Assembly: GCA_003240775.1 (NCBI GenBank)
Contig: QFNI01000016.1
Coordinates: forward strand, 5,380 to 69,379
Direction of reading: 5' to 3'
DNA length: 64,000 bases
Origin: Mesorhizobium amorphae
Lineage (GTDB): Bacteria; Pseudomonadota; Alphaproteobacteria; Rhizobiales; Rhizobiaceae
Positions 1 to 7,950 of this stretch are shown in pieces. A program made the translations under genes and the position numbers. Within the stretch, counting starts at the first letter, position 1. Each line of letters begins with the position of its first letter. The notes under the pieces were generated by a model that was given only the letters and a program-made list of their open reading frames with translations, made no database searches and was not told the origin of the DNA.

Positions 1-840
1 GGCCAAGCCCAGCTCCGCCAGATGGCGGCGCTCGCCGAGCAGGCGGCGGACGCGCTCCTGCATGGCGCCGAGCTCGCGCATCGCGACCCCTATCTCGTCG
101 GAACGCGGCACCGGCGAGACCACTCGGGCGGGGTCGTCGGGATGCTCGGCGAAGTCGAGCATGGAGCGCGTCATGGTGCGGATCGGGCGGATCATCACGC
201 GGTCGATCGCGAGATAGACCAGGAAAGCCGTGACCACAGAGATCACGGCCGAAAGCAGCGCGAGGTTGCGCGAGAAGACGAGCATCGCCTCGCGCAGGCC
301 GCTGTCGGGCAGCACCAGCTCGAACTGCTCGGGGCTGTCGCCCACGGGACCGAACACGCGCAGCATCCGGTCGCCGCCGTCGACCAGCGTGTCCAGCGCA
401 TCCGCCATCGCCTGGAACGGGCTCATATTCGCGAGGTCGATGTGCTCGTCCACGGAAGGCGGCACTTCGGTCGCCACAAGCAGGCGCGAGGATTCGGCGT
501 CGCGTACGGCGATGGCCTTGGCGCCGATCACGCTGAGCACGTCGTCCTGTGCCTGGCGTGGCAGGGCGGCGGGATCGCCTTCCACCAGCACGAGGCCCAC
601 GGCAGCAGCCGTGCCGAGACGCTCCTGGAGCCAGTTCATGCGATAGCTGGCGATCGAGGGAAAGAAGATCAGCATCCCCGCCAGAAGCGCGAAGATGATG
701 GTGAGCAGCAGGAGCTTGAGCGAGAGCCCATGCGAGAGCGGCACGGCCGGCGACGGCGGGGCGGGGGCTGCGGCGCGCGCGGAAGGGCCGGCGCCGATGC
801 GGGCGCCCCTTGCCTCTTCCGTAGCGGACGCCTCGCTCAT
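1..840 (-). CDS. Sensor histidine kinase, N-terminal part (runs off the left edge)
   Basis: This is the first 280 codons of a membrane sensor kinase; the gene continues beyond position 1. After a Pro/Ala-rich cytoplasmic leader it has a membrane segment at about residues 40-62, an extracytoplasmic sensing region of about 125 residues, a second membrane segment at about 191-212 and a HAMP linker to about 265. The last residues ([12 protein letters not shown]) are the usual lead-in to the His-phosphotransfer helix, which lies outside the window together with the kinase domain. The ATG at 838-840 is the start. It is divergent from rpmH. A two-component kinase at this place is familiar in Hyphomicrobiales, but the signal cannot be read from this part. 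Confidence 0.85.
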   Translation of the reverse strand, partial: MSEASATEEARGARIGAGPSARAAAPAPPSPAVPLSHGLSLKLLLLTIIFALLAGMLIFFPSIASYRMNWLQERLGTAAAVGLVLVEGDPAALPRQAQDDVLSVIGAKAIAVRDAESSRLLVATEVPPSVDEHIDLANMSPFQAMADALDTLVDGGDRMLRVFGPVGDSPEQFELVLPDSGLREAMLVFSRNLALLSAVISVVTAFLVYLAIDRVMIRPIRTMTRSMLDFAEHPDDPARVVSPVPRSDEIGVAMRELGAMQERVRRLLGERRHLAELGLA

Positions 841-1185
841 GCCTGCCTGTCCGAACCCGGGCGAGTGCCGCCGAACCTTTCGCGGGCGCTTCGAGCCCGC
901 GCAGCCGGAGGTTGCCTGCCTCAGGGGCAAGATAGGCGGCGCGCCCGCCGTGTCCAACGCCCTTCACGCGTGATGAGGCCGCAGCAAGGCAGGCGAGCGA
1001 ACAGACCCCGGCAAATTGACTTGGAGGCCCCGCCTCCCTATAAGCGCGCCCGCTGGGGCACCCGCCCGACGGGCGCTGTTTTCGCGCCTGCCGGGCATCG
1101 CCTCCGGCATAAACCCAAAGCGCTCCTGCCTTTCGCTCGCGAGAAGCAGAACCAAGAAGGGCCGCAACACCGCGGCATTAAACAA
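841..1185. other. Intergenic region between the sensor kinase and rpmH
   Basis: This 345-bp divergent spacer holds no convincing gene. Its recognisable content is the rpmH promoter at 1016-1044 followed by a leader of about 135 nt. I see no DnaA-box cluster or other origin signature. The open frames crossing it are antisense or out-of-frame readings of GC-rich DNA. Confidence 0.6.
1016..1044 (+). promoter_or_regulatory. Sigma70-type promoter of rpmH-rnpA-yidC
   Basis: A -35 box TTGACT (1016-1021) and a -10 box TATAAG (1039-1044) are separated by exactly 17 nt. This is the best consensus promoter on this side of the window, as expected for a ribosomal protein gene. The spacer contains the short palindrome GGAGGC-CCC-GCCTCC, which could bind a regulator or be chance. 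Confidence 0.75.
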
Positions 1186-1320
1186 ATGAAGCGTACCTAC
1201 CAACCCTCCAAGCTTGTCCGCAAGCGCCGCCACGGCTTCCGCGCCCGCATGGCCACCAAGGGCGGCCGCGACGTGGTCGCAGCCCGCCGCAACCGGGGCC
1301 GCAAGCGTCTCTCCGCATAA
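1186..1320 (+). CDS. rpmH: 50S ribosomal protein L34
   Basis: This 44-residue basic protein has the full L34 signature, beginning MKRTYQPS and continuing through the [10 protein letters not shown] core to the Arg/Lys-rich end. L34 is a small protein of the large ribosomal subunit that contacts 23S rRNA. The length equals the family norm. It is followed after 24 nt by rnpA, the almost universal bacterial arrangement. It is probably transcribed from the promoter at 1016-1044 through a leader of about 135 nt. Confidence 0.98.
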   Translation: MKRTYQPSKLVRKRRHGFRARMATKGGRDVVAARRNRGRKRLSA

Positions 1321-1344
1321 GGAGCGATCGAGGCCCAGCACCCG

Positions 1345-1683
1345 GTGGTCGCCGGACACCCTCCCCGCCTGCGCAAGCGGGCGGAGTTTCTGGCCGTTCG
1401 CGCGGGCGACAAGCGGCGCGGTCCCTTGTTCCTGCTCGAAGCGCTCGACCGCCAGGCACCGGGCGAAAGCCCGCGCGTGGGCTTCACCGTCTCCAAGAAA
1501 GTGGGCAATGCCGCCGTGCGCAATCGCGTGCGACGGCGCCTGCGCGAAGCGGTGCGCGTTTCTGCCGCTGAGGAGATGGCGCCCGGCCACGACTATGTGG
1601 TGGTGGGCCGCCGCGAAATCCTCGGTGCTGGCTTCACCGAACTCGCCGCCGAGCTCAAGCGCCGCATTCGCCGCAAGCGCTAG
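1345..1683 (+). CDS. rnpA: Ribonuclease P protein component
   Basis: This 112-residue protein is the C5 protein subunit of RNase P. With the catalytic RNA it removes the 5' leader of precursor tRNAs. It carries the conserved KRAEFLAV start, the [25 protein letters not shown] signature helix (the RNR motif contacts the P RNA) and a basic C-terminus. The start is GTG at 1345: no ATG is available between the rpmH stop and the conserved core. The purine run GGAG directly after the rpmH stop is rather far upstream, so translation may be coupled to rpmH. Confidence 0.96.
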   Translation: MVAGHPPRLRKRAEFLAVRAGDKRRGPLFLLEALDRQAPGESPRVGFTVSKKVGNAAVRNRVRRRLREAVRVSAAEEMAPGHDYVVVGRREILGAGFTELAAELKRRIRRKR

Positions 1684-1742
1684 ACTTGCTCGGGATGACG
1701 CGCGCAGCGGTTTTGCGCGCCCGACTGCGGCAAACGCAATGC

Positions 1743-1779
1743 TCCAGGGAAAGCCCGGCCTCGCCGGACATTCCCTGGA
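1743..1779 (+). other. Hairpin in the rnpA-yidC intergenic region
   Basis: The 9-nt arms TCCAGGGAA (1743-1751) and TTCCCTGGA (1771-1779) are perfect reverse complements. They enclose a second small stem, CCGG/CCGG. The structure lies 43 nt upstream of the yidC start. No T-tract follows, so it is not a classical terminator. It could tune mRNA decay or the ratio of rpmH-rnpA to yidC. Confidence 0.45.
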
Positions 1780-1821
1780 ACCGTTCCCATTTTCGTCCCA
1801 AAGCTGCCTGAAAGCGCCGTG

Positions 1822-3648
1822 ATGGAAAACAACCGCAACTTCTTCATCACGATCGCGCTGTCGGTGCTGATCCTGACGCTGTGGCAGGTGTTCTACATGA
1901 ACCCCCGCATCGAGACCGAGCGCGAGCAGGCCCGCATCGAGGCCGAGCGCAGCCAGGCTCAGACGCAGACCCAGCCGTCATCCGGCCCCGGCGTGGGCGG
2001 GGTCGCCCCCACGACGCCTGGCGGCGGCAACCCGGCCGTGCCCGGCACGGATGGCGCGACGCCCCAGACGCGCGAGCAGGCGCTGGCCGCGACCCCCCGC
2101 GTCGCCATCGACACGCCGAGCCTGACGGGCTCGATCAATCTGCGCGGCGGCCGCTTGGACGACCTGCGCCTCAAGCAGTATCACCTGACGGTGGACGACA
2201 CCTCGCCCCTGATCGAGCTCCTGAACCCCGCCGGCCTGCCCAACGGTTACTATGCGGAAGTCGGCTATGTGGGCGCCGCCGGCGCCGAAGCAGGCGCCCT
2301 GCCCGGCCCCGACACCGAGTGGCAGGCCGAGGGCGCCAACGCCCAGCTCACCCCCGCCACGCCTGTGACGCTCCTCTACGACAATGGCCAGGGCCTGGTG
2401 TTCCGCCGCACGATCGCGGTGGACGCGAACTACATGTTCACGGTTTCCGACACCGTGTCCAACAACGGTGCGGCACCCGTCGCGCTTTCCAATTACGGCC
2501 GCGTCACGCGCTTCGACAAGCCGACTACGGCGTCGATCTATGTGCTGCACGAGGGCCTGATCGGGGTGACGGGCGAAGAAGGGCTCCAGGAGCACAAATA
2601 CGCCGCGCTCGAGGAGGACAAGCAGTTCGTTCCCGGCAAGTCCAGCAATGGCTGGCTCGGCATCACCGACAAATATTGGGCGACCGCGGTCGTGCCCTCG
2701 GGCGCGCAGCCCTTCCAGCCGCGCTACGCTTATTTCGATGACGGCCGCCCGCGCTACCAGTCTGACTTCCTGTCGGATGCCGTCTCGGTCGCGCCCGGCC
2801 AGTCCACCACCGTGGAAACGCTGGTCTTCGCCGGCGCCAAGGAGGTGGCCAAGGTCCAGGACTACCAGGACAACCGCCAGATCCGTCAGTTCGATCTCCT
2901 GATCGACTGGGGCTGGTTCTACTTCATCACCAAGCCGATGTTCTGGCTGATCGACACGCTCTATCGTTTCTTCGGCAATTTCGGCCTGGCGATCCTCGCC
3001 ACCACGGTCGTCGTGAAGGCCTTCTTCTACCCCCTCGCCAACAAGAGCTATGCGTCGATGGCGAAGATGAAGACCGTGCAGCCCAAGATGATGGAGCTGC
3101 GCGAGAAATACGCCGACGACAAGATGAAGCAGCAGCAGGCGATGATGGAGCTCTACAAGACGGAGAAGATCAATCCGCTGGCGGGCTGCTGGCCGGTGTT
3201 GATCCAGATTCCCGTCTTCTTCGCGCTCTACAAGGTGCTCTACGTCACGATCGAGATGCGGCACGCGCCCTTCTTCGGCTGGATTCAGGATCTGGCGGCG
3301 CCCGATCCGACCTCGATCTTCAACCTGTTCGGCCTGCTGCCCTTCGAGGTGCCGCACATGCTGATGATCGGCGTCTGGCCGCTGGTGATGGGCGTGACGA
3401 TGTTCCTGCAGATGCAGATGAACCCGACCCCGCCCGATCCGACCCAGGCCGCGATCTTCCGCTGGATGCCGGTGATCTTCACCTTCATGATGGCGGGCTT
3501 CCCCGCGGGCCTCGTGATCTACTGGGCCTGGAACAACCTGCTCTCCATCATCCAGCAGGGCATCATCATGAAGCGCCAGGGCGCCAAGATCGAGCTTTGG
3601 GACAACCTGGCGGGCATGTTCCGGCGAAAGCCCAAGCCTGCGGAATGA
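1822..3648 (+). CDS. yidC: Membrane protein insertase YidC
   Basis: This 608-residue YidC/Oxa1/Alb3 insertase inserts and folds inner-membrane proteins, alone or with SecYEG. It has the standard Gram-negative layout: an N-terminal anchor helix (MENNRNFFITIALSVLILTL), a Pro/Gly-rich linker, a large periplasmic beta domain (about residues 95-350) and the C-terminal insertase core of five helices from about 365. The ATG at 1822 is preferred over the GTG immediately before it because family members begin MENNRN. It is the third gene of the rpmH-rnpA-yidC group and ends at a clear terminator. No yidD lies between rnpA and yidC. Confidence 0.97.
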   Translation: MENNRNFFITIALSVLILTLWQVFYMNPRIETEREQARIEAERSQAQTQTQPSSGPGVGGVAPTTPGGGNPAVPGTDGATPQTREQALAATPRVAIDTPSLTGSINLRGGRLDDLRLKQYHLTVDDTSPLIELLNPAGLPNGYYAEVGYVGAAGAEAGALPGPDTEWQAEGANAQLTPATPVTLLYDNGQGLVFRRTIAVDANYMFTVSDTVSNNGAAPVALSNYGRVTRFDKPTTASIYVLHEGLIGVTGEEGLQEHKYAALEEDKQFVPGKSSNGWLGITDKYWATAVVPSGAQPFQPRYAYFDDGRPRYQSDFLSDAVSVAPGQSTTVETLVFAGAKEVAKVQDYQDNRQIRQFDLLIDWGWFYFITKPMFWLIDTLYRFFGNFGLAILATTVVVKAFFYPLANKSYASMAKMKTVQPKMMELREKYADDKMKQQQAMMELYKTEKINPLAGCWPVLIQIPVFFALYKVLYVTIEMRHAPFFGWIQDLAAPDPTSIFNLFGLLPFEVPHMLMIGVWPLVMGVTMFLQMQMNPTPPDPTQAAIFRWMPVIFTFMMAGFPAGLVIYWAWNNLLSIIQQGIIMKRQGAKIELWDNLAGMFRRKPKPAE

Positions 3649-3657
3649 ATTCGAGAA

Positions 3658-3684
3658 GGCGGAGCCGAAAGCTCCGCCTTTTTT
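3658..3684 (+). terminator. Rho-independent terminator after yidC
   Basis: A perfect 8-bp stem GGCGGAGC / GCTCCGCC with loop CGAAA is followed directly by six T residues (3679-3684). It sits 9 nt after the yidC stop codon and closes the rpmH-rnpA-yidC transcription unit. Confidence 0.9.
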
Positions 3685-3712
3685 CTTTCGCGGCCGATTT
3701 CTTTGGCCAGGG

Positions 3713-3743
3713 GTGAAACTCTTCCGCCCCCTCTCCCCGTAGC
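3713..3743 (+). promoter_or_regulatory. Candidate ECF-sigma promoter of the fasciclin gene
   Basis: GTGAAAC (3713-3719), 18 nt, then CGTAGC (3738-3743) resembles a group-IV sigma promoter. It lies about 45 nt before the fasciclin start codon. A very similar arrangement, GTGAAAG-N18-CGATTA, lies at the same distance upstream of the ECF sigma gene at 7273-7818. The 18-nt spacer is slightly long for ECF promoters and two sites make no consensus, so this is a hypothesis. Confidence 0.35.
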
Positions 3744-3789
3744 TCTCCTTGTCGGGTGCAAGAGATGCCCGCTCAAGGAGATCAAGCCC

Positions 3790-4377
3790 ATGTCCAAGTC
3801 GCTTCGCGCTTTCGTGGCAGCCGCCGCCCTCGCAACGGCAGCCATCGCTTCCCCCGTCTTCGCACCGCTCTCCGCCACTGCGGCTCTCGCCCAGGACAAT
3901 CCGATGGTCGGCGGCGCGCCGATGTATGCCGACAAGAACATCGTCGAGAACGCCGTCAACTCCAAGGATCACACGACGCTCGTCGCCGCCGTGCAGGCCG
4001 CGGGCCTTGCCGAGACGCTTTCGGGCCCCGGCCCCTTCACCGTCTTCGCGCCCACCAATGCAGCCTTCGAGGCGCTGCCGGCCGGCACGGTCGACACGCT
4101 TCTCAAGCCCGAGAACAAGGACCAGCTCACCAAGGTGCTGACCGCCCACGTGGTGCCCGGCAAGGTGAGCGCGGCCGATCTCGCTGCCGGCATCAAGGCC
4201 GGCAACGGCAAGTTCAACATGACCACCGTGAGCGGCGACGCGCTCACCGCCGAGATGAAGGGCGACAAGGTCGTGATCATGGACGAGAGCGGCGGCTCCG
4301 CCGAAGTGACCATCGCCGACGTCAACCAGTCTAACGGCGTGATCCACGTGGTCGACAAGGTGCTTCTGCCGAAGTGA
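3790..4377 (+). CDS. Secreted fasciclin (FAS1) domain protein
   Basis: This 195-residue exported protein has one FAS1 domain. Residues 1-35 form a signal peptide ending in ATAALA-Q, with no lipobox. From about residue 50 the FAS1 hallmarks appear: a Thr-Leu-containing first helix (DHTTLVAAV), the H1 box PFTVFAPTNAAFEALP and the C-terminal NGVIHVVDKVLLP strand. FAS1 domains mediate adhesion or bind small ligands outside the membrane. The ATG at 3790 has a strong AAGGAG 9 nt upstream. It stands alone between terminators. A nearby ECF sigma/anti-sigma pair suggests stress control, as in the mycobacterial SigK-RskA-MPT70/83 group; that link is inference. Confidence 0.9.
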   Translation: MSKSLRAFVAAAALATAAIASPVFAPLSATAALAQDNPMVGGAPMYADKNIVENAVNSKDHTTLVAAVQAAGLAETLSGPGPFTVFAPTNAAFEALPAGTVDTLLKPENKDQLTKVLTAHVVPGKVSAADLAAGIKAGNGKFNMTTVSGDALTAEMKGDKVVIMDESGGSAEVTIADVNQSNGVIHVVDKVLLPK

Positions 4378-4452
4378 CCGGCTGAAGCGGTTCCCGCGCC
4401 GGGCTGTCCCTTCTCCGCGGCGCGGGTTCCTGCCGGTCAACGGCAAGAGCCA

Positions 4453-4494
4453 GGGTTCCCGCCTGGCAAGCAGCGCGGGAACCCACCACTTTTT
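4453..4494 (+). terminator. Probable terminator after the fasciclin gene
   Basis: Perfect 10-bp arms GGGTTCCCGC (4453-4462) and GCGGGAACCC (4475-4484) enclose a 12-nt loop, with T5 at 4490-4494. The T-run begins 5 nt after the stem, which is less than ideal, so termination may be partial. Confidence 0.5.
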
Positions 4495-4557
4495 CCCCCG
4501 CCACTTTCTCCAATGACGCCCTGCCCCTCGGCGGGGCGTTGCTGTATGGGGCAGGCC

Positions 4558-5199
4558 ATGACCGGCCCCGATCCTCTCGACCCCGCCCCCATGCCGGGCC
4601 AGCCCCGCGTGGGCTTCCTGAAGCCGCTGCTCGTCGGCCACGCCAATATCGAGGTGGGCGACTACACCTATTACGACGACCCCGAAGGCCCCGGGGGCTT
4701 CGCCGAGCGCTGCGTGCTCTACCATTACCCCTTCGTCGGCGACCGGCTGGTGATCGGCCGTTTCTGCGCCATCGCCAAGGGCGCGCGCTTCATCATGAAC
4801 GGCGGCGCGCATGCGCAAAGCGGCTTTTCGACCTTTCCCTTCAACATCTTCGGCAACGGTTGGGAAAAGGGCTTCGACCCCGCGACCTGGGCCGCCGAGA
4901 ACCGCGGCGACACGGTTGTGGGCCATGATGTCTGGATCGGCTTGGACGCCACGATCATGCCGGGTGTCACGATCGGCCACGGCGCGATCATAGGCGCCTG
5001 CGCGGTGGTGACGGGAGATGTCGCGCCCTATGCAGTCATGGCGGGCAACCCCGCGCGCGCGGTGCGGTCGCGCTTCTCCCCCGAAACGGTGGAGCGGCTG
5101 CTCGCGCTCGCTTGGTGGGACTGGCCGGCCGACAAGCTGTCCCGCAACCTCGACGCCGTGCGCGGCGCGGACCTGGACACCCTGGAGGCAGCCCGATGA
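4558..5199 (+). CDS. Xenobiotic acyltransferase family (CatB/Vat-like) O-acetyltransferase
   Basis: This 213-residue left-handed beta-helix acetyltransferase has the length of the CatB/Vat group. It shows hexapeptide repeats ([14 protein letters not shown], then [32 protein letters not shown]) and the family motif for the catalytic His region, [11 protein letters not shown]. The group uses acetyl-CoA to O-acetylate chloramphenicol, streptogramins or unidentified sugars, so the substrate is open; a housekeeping sugar acetyltransferase is as likely as a resistance enzyme. ATG 4558 (MTGPDP) is chosen; an in-frame ATG at 4546 is possible. Its stop overlaps the engB start (ATGA), so the two are translationally coupled, and this operon order is seen in other Hyphomicrobiales. 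Confidence 0.85.
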   Translation: MTGPDPLDPAPMPGQPRVGFLKPLLVGHANIEVGDYTYYDDPEGPGGFAERCVLYHYPFVGDRLVIGRFCAIAKGARFIMNGGAHAQSGFSTFPFNIFGNGWEKGFDPATWAAENRGDTVVGHDVWIGLDATIMPGVTIGHGAIIGACAVVTGDVAPYAVMAGNPARAVRSRFSPETVERLLALAWWDWPADKLSRNLDAVRGADLDTLEAAR

Positions 5200-5834
5200 A
5201 CGACCAGACCGCCGTGTTCACCCGCCCCTGGATCTTCCTGCGCGGTGTGCCCTCCATGAAGTTCCTGCCGCCCGAGGGCCCGCCAGAGATCGCCTTTGCC
5301 GGCCGCTCCAACGTGGGCAAGTCCTCGCTCATCAATGCCCTCGTCAGCCATCGGGGCCTGGCGCGGACTTCCAACACGCCCGGCCGCACGCAGGAGCTGA
5401 ACTATTTCGTGCCGGACGGCTATTCGGGCGAAGGCGAGGACCTGCCTCCCTTCGCGCTGGTGGACATGCCGGGCTACGGCTATGCCCAGGCCCCCAAGGA
5501 CCAGGTGGACGCCTGGACCGCCCTGATCTTCGACTATCTGCGCGGCCGCACCACGCTTAAGCGGGTTTATCTGCTGGTCGATTCCCGCCACGGCGTGAAG
5601 AAGAACGACGAAGAGGCGATGGCGCTCTTGGACAAGGCGGCTGTGTCCTACCAGGTGGTGCTGACCAAGGCCGACAAGCTGAAGAGCGGCGAGATCGAGA
5701 AGCTGCGTGAGGCGACGCTCCTCAAGCTCAAGCGGCGGCCGGCAGCGTTCCCGGAGGTGCTCGCCACGTCTTCCGAAAAGGGCGCGGGGCTTGAGGAGCT
5801 CCAGGCAGCGATTCTTCGCGCGATCGCGGTGTGA
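5196..5834 (+). CDS. engB: Ribosome biogenesis GTPase EngB/YihA
   Basis: This 212-residue TrmE-Era-EngA-EngB-type GTPase is needed for 50S subunit maturation. All G motifs are visible: G1 [10 protein letters not shown]2 region [10 protein letters not shown]3 [10 protein letters not shown]4 TKADK and a G5-like TSS near residue 190. The ATG overlaps the acyltransferase stop by 4 nt (ATGA), with GGAGG about 8 nt upstream. It ends 4 nt before a large palindromic repeat that separates it from the convergent msrB. Confidence 0.96.
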   Translation: MNDQTAVFTRPWIFLRGVPSMKFLPPEGPPEIAFAGRSNVGKSSLINALVSHRGLARTSNTPGRTQELNYFVPDGYSGEGEDLPPFALVDMPGYGYAQAPKDQVDAWTALIFDYLRGRTTLKRVYLLVDSRHGVKKNDEEAMALLDKAAVSYQVVLTKADKLKSGEIEKLREATLLKLKRRPAAFPEVLATSSEKGAGLEELQAAILRAIAV

Positions 5835-5837
5835 GAG

Positions 5838-5970
5838 GTGCGTGCTTCGAGGCCCGCTTTCGCGGGCACCTCAGCATGAGGACCGTTGGGCGCTGACGCT
5901 CACCGTTTTGGGTTTGCGCCTTCTTCCCTCATGCTGAGGTGCCCGCGAAAGCGGGCCTCGAAGCACGCAC
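5838..5970. repeat. Large dispersed palindromic repeat, copy 1
   Basis: Two perfect 44-nt inverted arms (5838-5881 and 5927-5970; the left arm starts GTGCGTGCTTCGAGGCCCGC) enclose a 45-nt centre. Each arm contains its own short hairpin (CCCGCTTTCGCGGG). The element fills nearly the whole gap between the convergent genes engB and msrB. A second copy with near-identical arms lies at 26001-26130, again between convergent genes. This is a REP/RIME-like family of non-coding repeats, which probably terminates or stabilises transcripts from both sides. Confidence 0.9.
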
Positions 5971-5982
5971 GACCTTGCCGCC

Positions 5983-6483
5983 CTACGCCGCCACCGGCTT
6001 GAAGTTCAGCGCGACCCCATTGATGCAGTGGCGCTTGCCAGTGGGCTGGGGGCCGTCGTCGAAGATGTGACCGAGATGCCCGCCGCATCGCGCGCAATGC
6101 ACCTCGGTGCGCACCATGAACAGCGAGTTGTCCTCCTTGGTGCCCACGGCATTCGGTTCGGCCTGCCAGAACGAGGGCCAGCCCGTGCCCGAATCGAACT
6201 TGGTCTCCGAGGAATAAAGGCCGTTGTCGCAGCCTGCACAGTGGAAGAGCCCGCGGCGCTTCTCGTGGTTCAGCGGGCTCGTTCCAGCATATTCGGTCGC
6301 TTCCTCGCGCAGCACGGAATATTGCTGCTCCGAAAGCTGGGCGCGCCATTCGGCCTCGGTTTTGGAAACGGGAAACGTCTCCCCTTCCGCGCGCGCGGTT
6401 CCGCTTCCGCGGAAGAACGCGCCCAGACCGCCGAAAAGCGCGGCGGTGGCTAAGCCTGCGGTCAGAAACATGCGGCGATCCAT
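5983..6483 (-). CDS. msrB: Peptide-methionine (R)-S-oxide reductase with a Tat signal
   Basis: This 166-residue MsrB reduces methionine-R-sulfoxide in damaged proteins. The four zinc cysteines are C82, C85 (CAGC) and C130, C133 (CARC), and the catalytic cysteine is C153 in RHCINGVALNF. Residues 1-33 form a twin-arginine leader (RRMFL, then a hydrophobic stretch and ARA-E), so the enzyme should work in the periplasm or on the outer side of the membrane, unlike the cytosolic MsrB form. The start at 6483 has AAGGAG 7 nt upstream. It is the last gene of an ECF sigma / anti-sigma / msrB operon, which suggests induction by oxidative or envelope stress. Confidence 0.93.
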   Translation of the reverse strand: MDRRMFLTAGLATAALFGGLGAFFRGSGTARAEGETFPVSKTEAEWRAQLSEQQYSVLREEATEYAGTSPLNHEKRRGLFHCAGCDNGLYSSETKFDSGTGWPSFWQAEPNAVGTKEDNSLFMVRTEVHCARCGGHLGHIFDDGPQPTGKRHCINGVALNFKPVAA

Positions 6484-6556
6484 CGTGTCGCTCCTTGCGC
6501 TGCCGTGCCAGATACCGCCGCAACGGGGTCCGAGAGAAATCAACTCGCCTTGAGCG

Positions 6557-7276
6557 TCAGATGTCGCGCAGGCTGCCTGCCGCCACAACCGGGCCGGTGG
6601 GCTGGCCGGTGGGCGAGCCGCCGGTCGGCTCCAGGCTGATGGCGAGCACCGCCCCCGCTTCCAGCTTCTCGCGCGCTTCCGGCGAGAGCGTGATGCGGAT
6701 CGTGGCGCCGCCAGGCAGCACGCCCATCGAGACGGGTGCCTGCTCGCCTTCGATCATCCAGAGCTCGAAATCGCGCGCCTGCGCCCGCTCGCCTGACACA
6801 TGCGACAAGGATACCTCGCGCGCGCCATCGTAGAGTGCGAGATAGCGCACGTCGCTGTCTTGCGCATCGAGCGAAGCGACCAGCCGCGCGGCATCGGGCG
6901 CGACCGGCTCGAGAAGCGCCCGCCCGGACAGAAGCACGAGTGCTGCGAGTGCGGCCGCCGAAAGCCCGCGCCAGAAGACGAGGCTTTGCCAGATCCCCGC
7001 GGTCTTGCCCGCGCGCGCCACATCCGCACCGCTCGCGAACAAGCGCCGGTCGAGCGCGGCTTTGACGGCGGGCGGCGGCGTCACTTCCTCGTAGGCTGCG
7101 CCGAGGGGGGCGAGCCGCGCCTCCCAGCCATCCACCAGCGCGGCAAATTCGCGGTCCTCGACCATGCGGCGCGCGAGAGCTTCGCGCTCGGCCAAGGGCA
7201 GCGCGCCCACCACATATTCGGCGGCGAGCGCGTCGTCGCCGTCCAGCCCTTCGTCGAAACCGTCCCGGGCGCTCAT
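6557..7276 (-). CDS. RskA-type membrane anti-sigma factor
   Basis: This 239-residue protein belongs to the RskA/anti-sigma-K family. It has an N-terminal anti-sigma domain (DDALAAEYVVGALPLAE), a single membrane helix at about 101-119 (preceded by WQSLVFWRG) and a C-terminal periplasmic domain with the family pattern of FELWMIEG and PVSMGVLP. Such proteins hold the sigma factor at the membrane until a signal triggers release. The ATG at 7276 overlaps the sigma-factor stop (ATGA) and has GGAG 5 nt upstream; an ATG at 7288 is less likely. msrB lies 73 nt downstream. Confidence 0.88.
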   Translation of the reverse strand: MSARDGFDEGLDGDDALAAEYVVGALPLAEREALARRMVEDREFAALVDGWEARLAPLGAAYEEVTPPPAVKAALDRRLFASGADVARAGKTAGIWQSLVFWRGLSAAALAALVLLSGRALLEPVAPDAARLVASLDAQDSDVRYLALYDGAREVSLSHVSGERAQARDFELWMIEGEQAPVSMGVLPGGATIRITLSPEAREKLEAGAVLAISLEPTGGSPTGQPTGPVVAAGSLRDI

Positions 7277-7818
7277 CGCTCCAGACATTCCTTCAGCTTC
7301 ATCAGGCTGCGGCGCAGCCAGGTACGCATCGTGTTGAGCGGCACGCCGAAACGCGCTGCCAGCTCGTCATAGCTGTCCCCCCTCAGATAGGCGCCCCGCA
7401 CGGCCTCCGCCCGCGCTTCGTCCAGTTCACCCAGGCACCGGTCGAGCCGCGCGCCCTCGCCGCTCGAAACGGCCACGGCTTCGGGGCTCGGCTGCTCGTC
7501 GGCCACGTCGAGTGCCGCGTCGAGGTCGACCGCCGGCGCCTTGCGCGTCCGCACCCGGTCGATCGCGTGGTTGCGTGCCACCGCCACCAGCCACGAGATC
7601 GGCGAAAGCTCGGAAACCGCGAAACGGTCCGCCTTGGTCCAGATCTTGACGTAGACCTCCTGCAGCGCTTCCTCCGCATCGGCCCTGTTGCCCAAGACAC
7701 GCAGGCACACACCGAAAAGTTTCGCGGAAGTTCGCCGGTAAAGCATGTCGAACGCCGCGCGCTCGCGTAGCGCGGTGCGCACGATCAGCTTGGCGATGTC
7801 GGGCGAGCCTGGGGTCAT
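7273..7818 (-). CDS. ECF (group IV) RNA polymerase sigma factor, SigK-like
   Basis: This 181-residue protein contains only sigma regions 2 and 4, as ECF factors do. Region 2 includes the stretch AEEALQEVYVKIW and the -10-reading helix around SWLVAVARNHAIDRVR; region 4 ends with the helix-turn-helix SYDELAARFGVPLNTMRTWLRR. It directs transcription to stress promoters once freed from the membrane anti-sigma factor encoded immediately downstream (4-nt overlap). Pairing with an RskA-type anti-sigma points to the SigK/ECF19-like group. Candidate targets are its own operon, including exported MsrB, and the fasciclin gene 3 kb away. Confidence 0.92.
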   Translation of the reverse strand: MTPGSPDIAKLIVRTALRERAAFDMLYRRTSAKLFGVCLRVLGNRADAEEALQEVYVKIWTKADRFAVSELSPISWLVAVARNHAIDRVRTRKAPAVDLDAALDVADEQPSPEAVAVSSGEGARLDRCLGELDEARAEAVRGAYLRGDSYDELAARFGVPLNTMRTWLRRSLMKLKECLER

Positions 7819-7868
7819 CGAGGCGACACGCTACTGATCGGCGGCCCTTTTGCCTAGCTCAACCCCGC

Positions 7869-7899
7869 TAATCGGCCTGCGGCGTCTTCCACCTTTCAC
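7869..7899 (-). promoter_or_regulatory. Candidate autoregulated ECF promoter of the sigma operon
   Basis: On the minus strand GTGAAAG (7899-7893) is followed after 18 nt by CGATTA (7874-7869), about 50 nt before the sigma start. The layout parallels GTGAAAC-N18-CGTAGC before the fasciclin gene. Autoregulation is usual for ECF operons, but this motif is a two-site comparison only. Confidence 0.35.
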
Positions 7900-7950
7900 A
7901 TGCCTTGCGCTATGAGCGCGCCGACCCCTCTCTTTTTGCCGGGAGCCATC

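Noticed and set aside
1978..4980. A 1000-codon open frame on the minus strand opposite yidC and the fasciclin gene
   Set aside because: It is His/Arg/Asp-rich nonsense typical of antisense frames in GC-rich DNA and lies opposite two certain genes; no family similarity.
4558..5199. Reading the CatB/Vat-like protein as a chloramphenicol or streptogramin resistance gene
   Set aside because: It is translationally coupled to engB in a core-genome setting, which suggests a housekeeping acetyltransferase; the substrate cannot be read from sequence.
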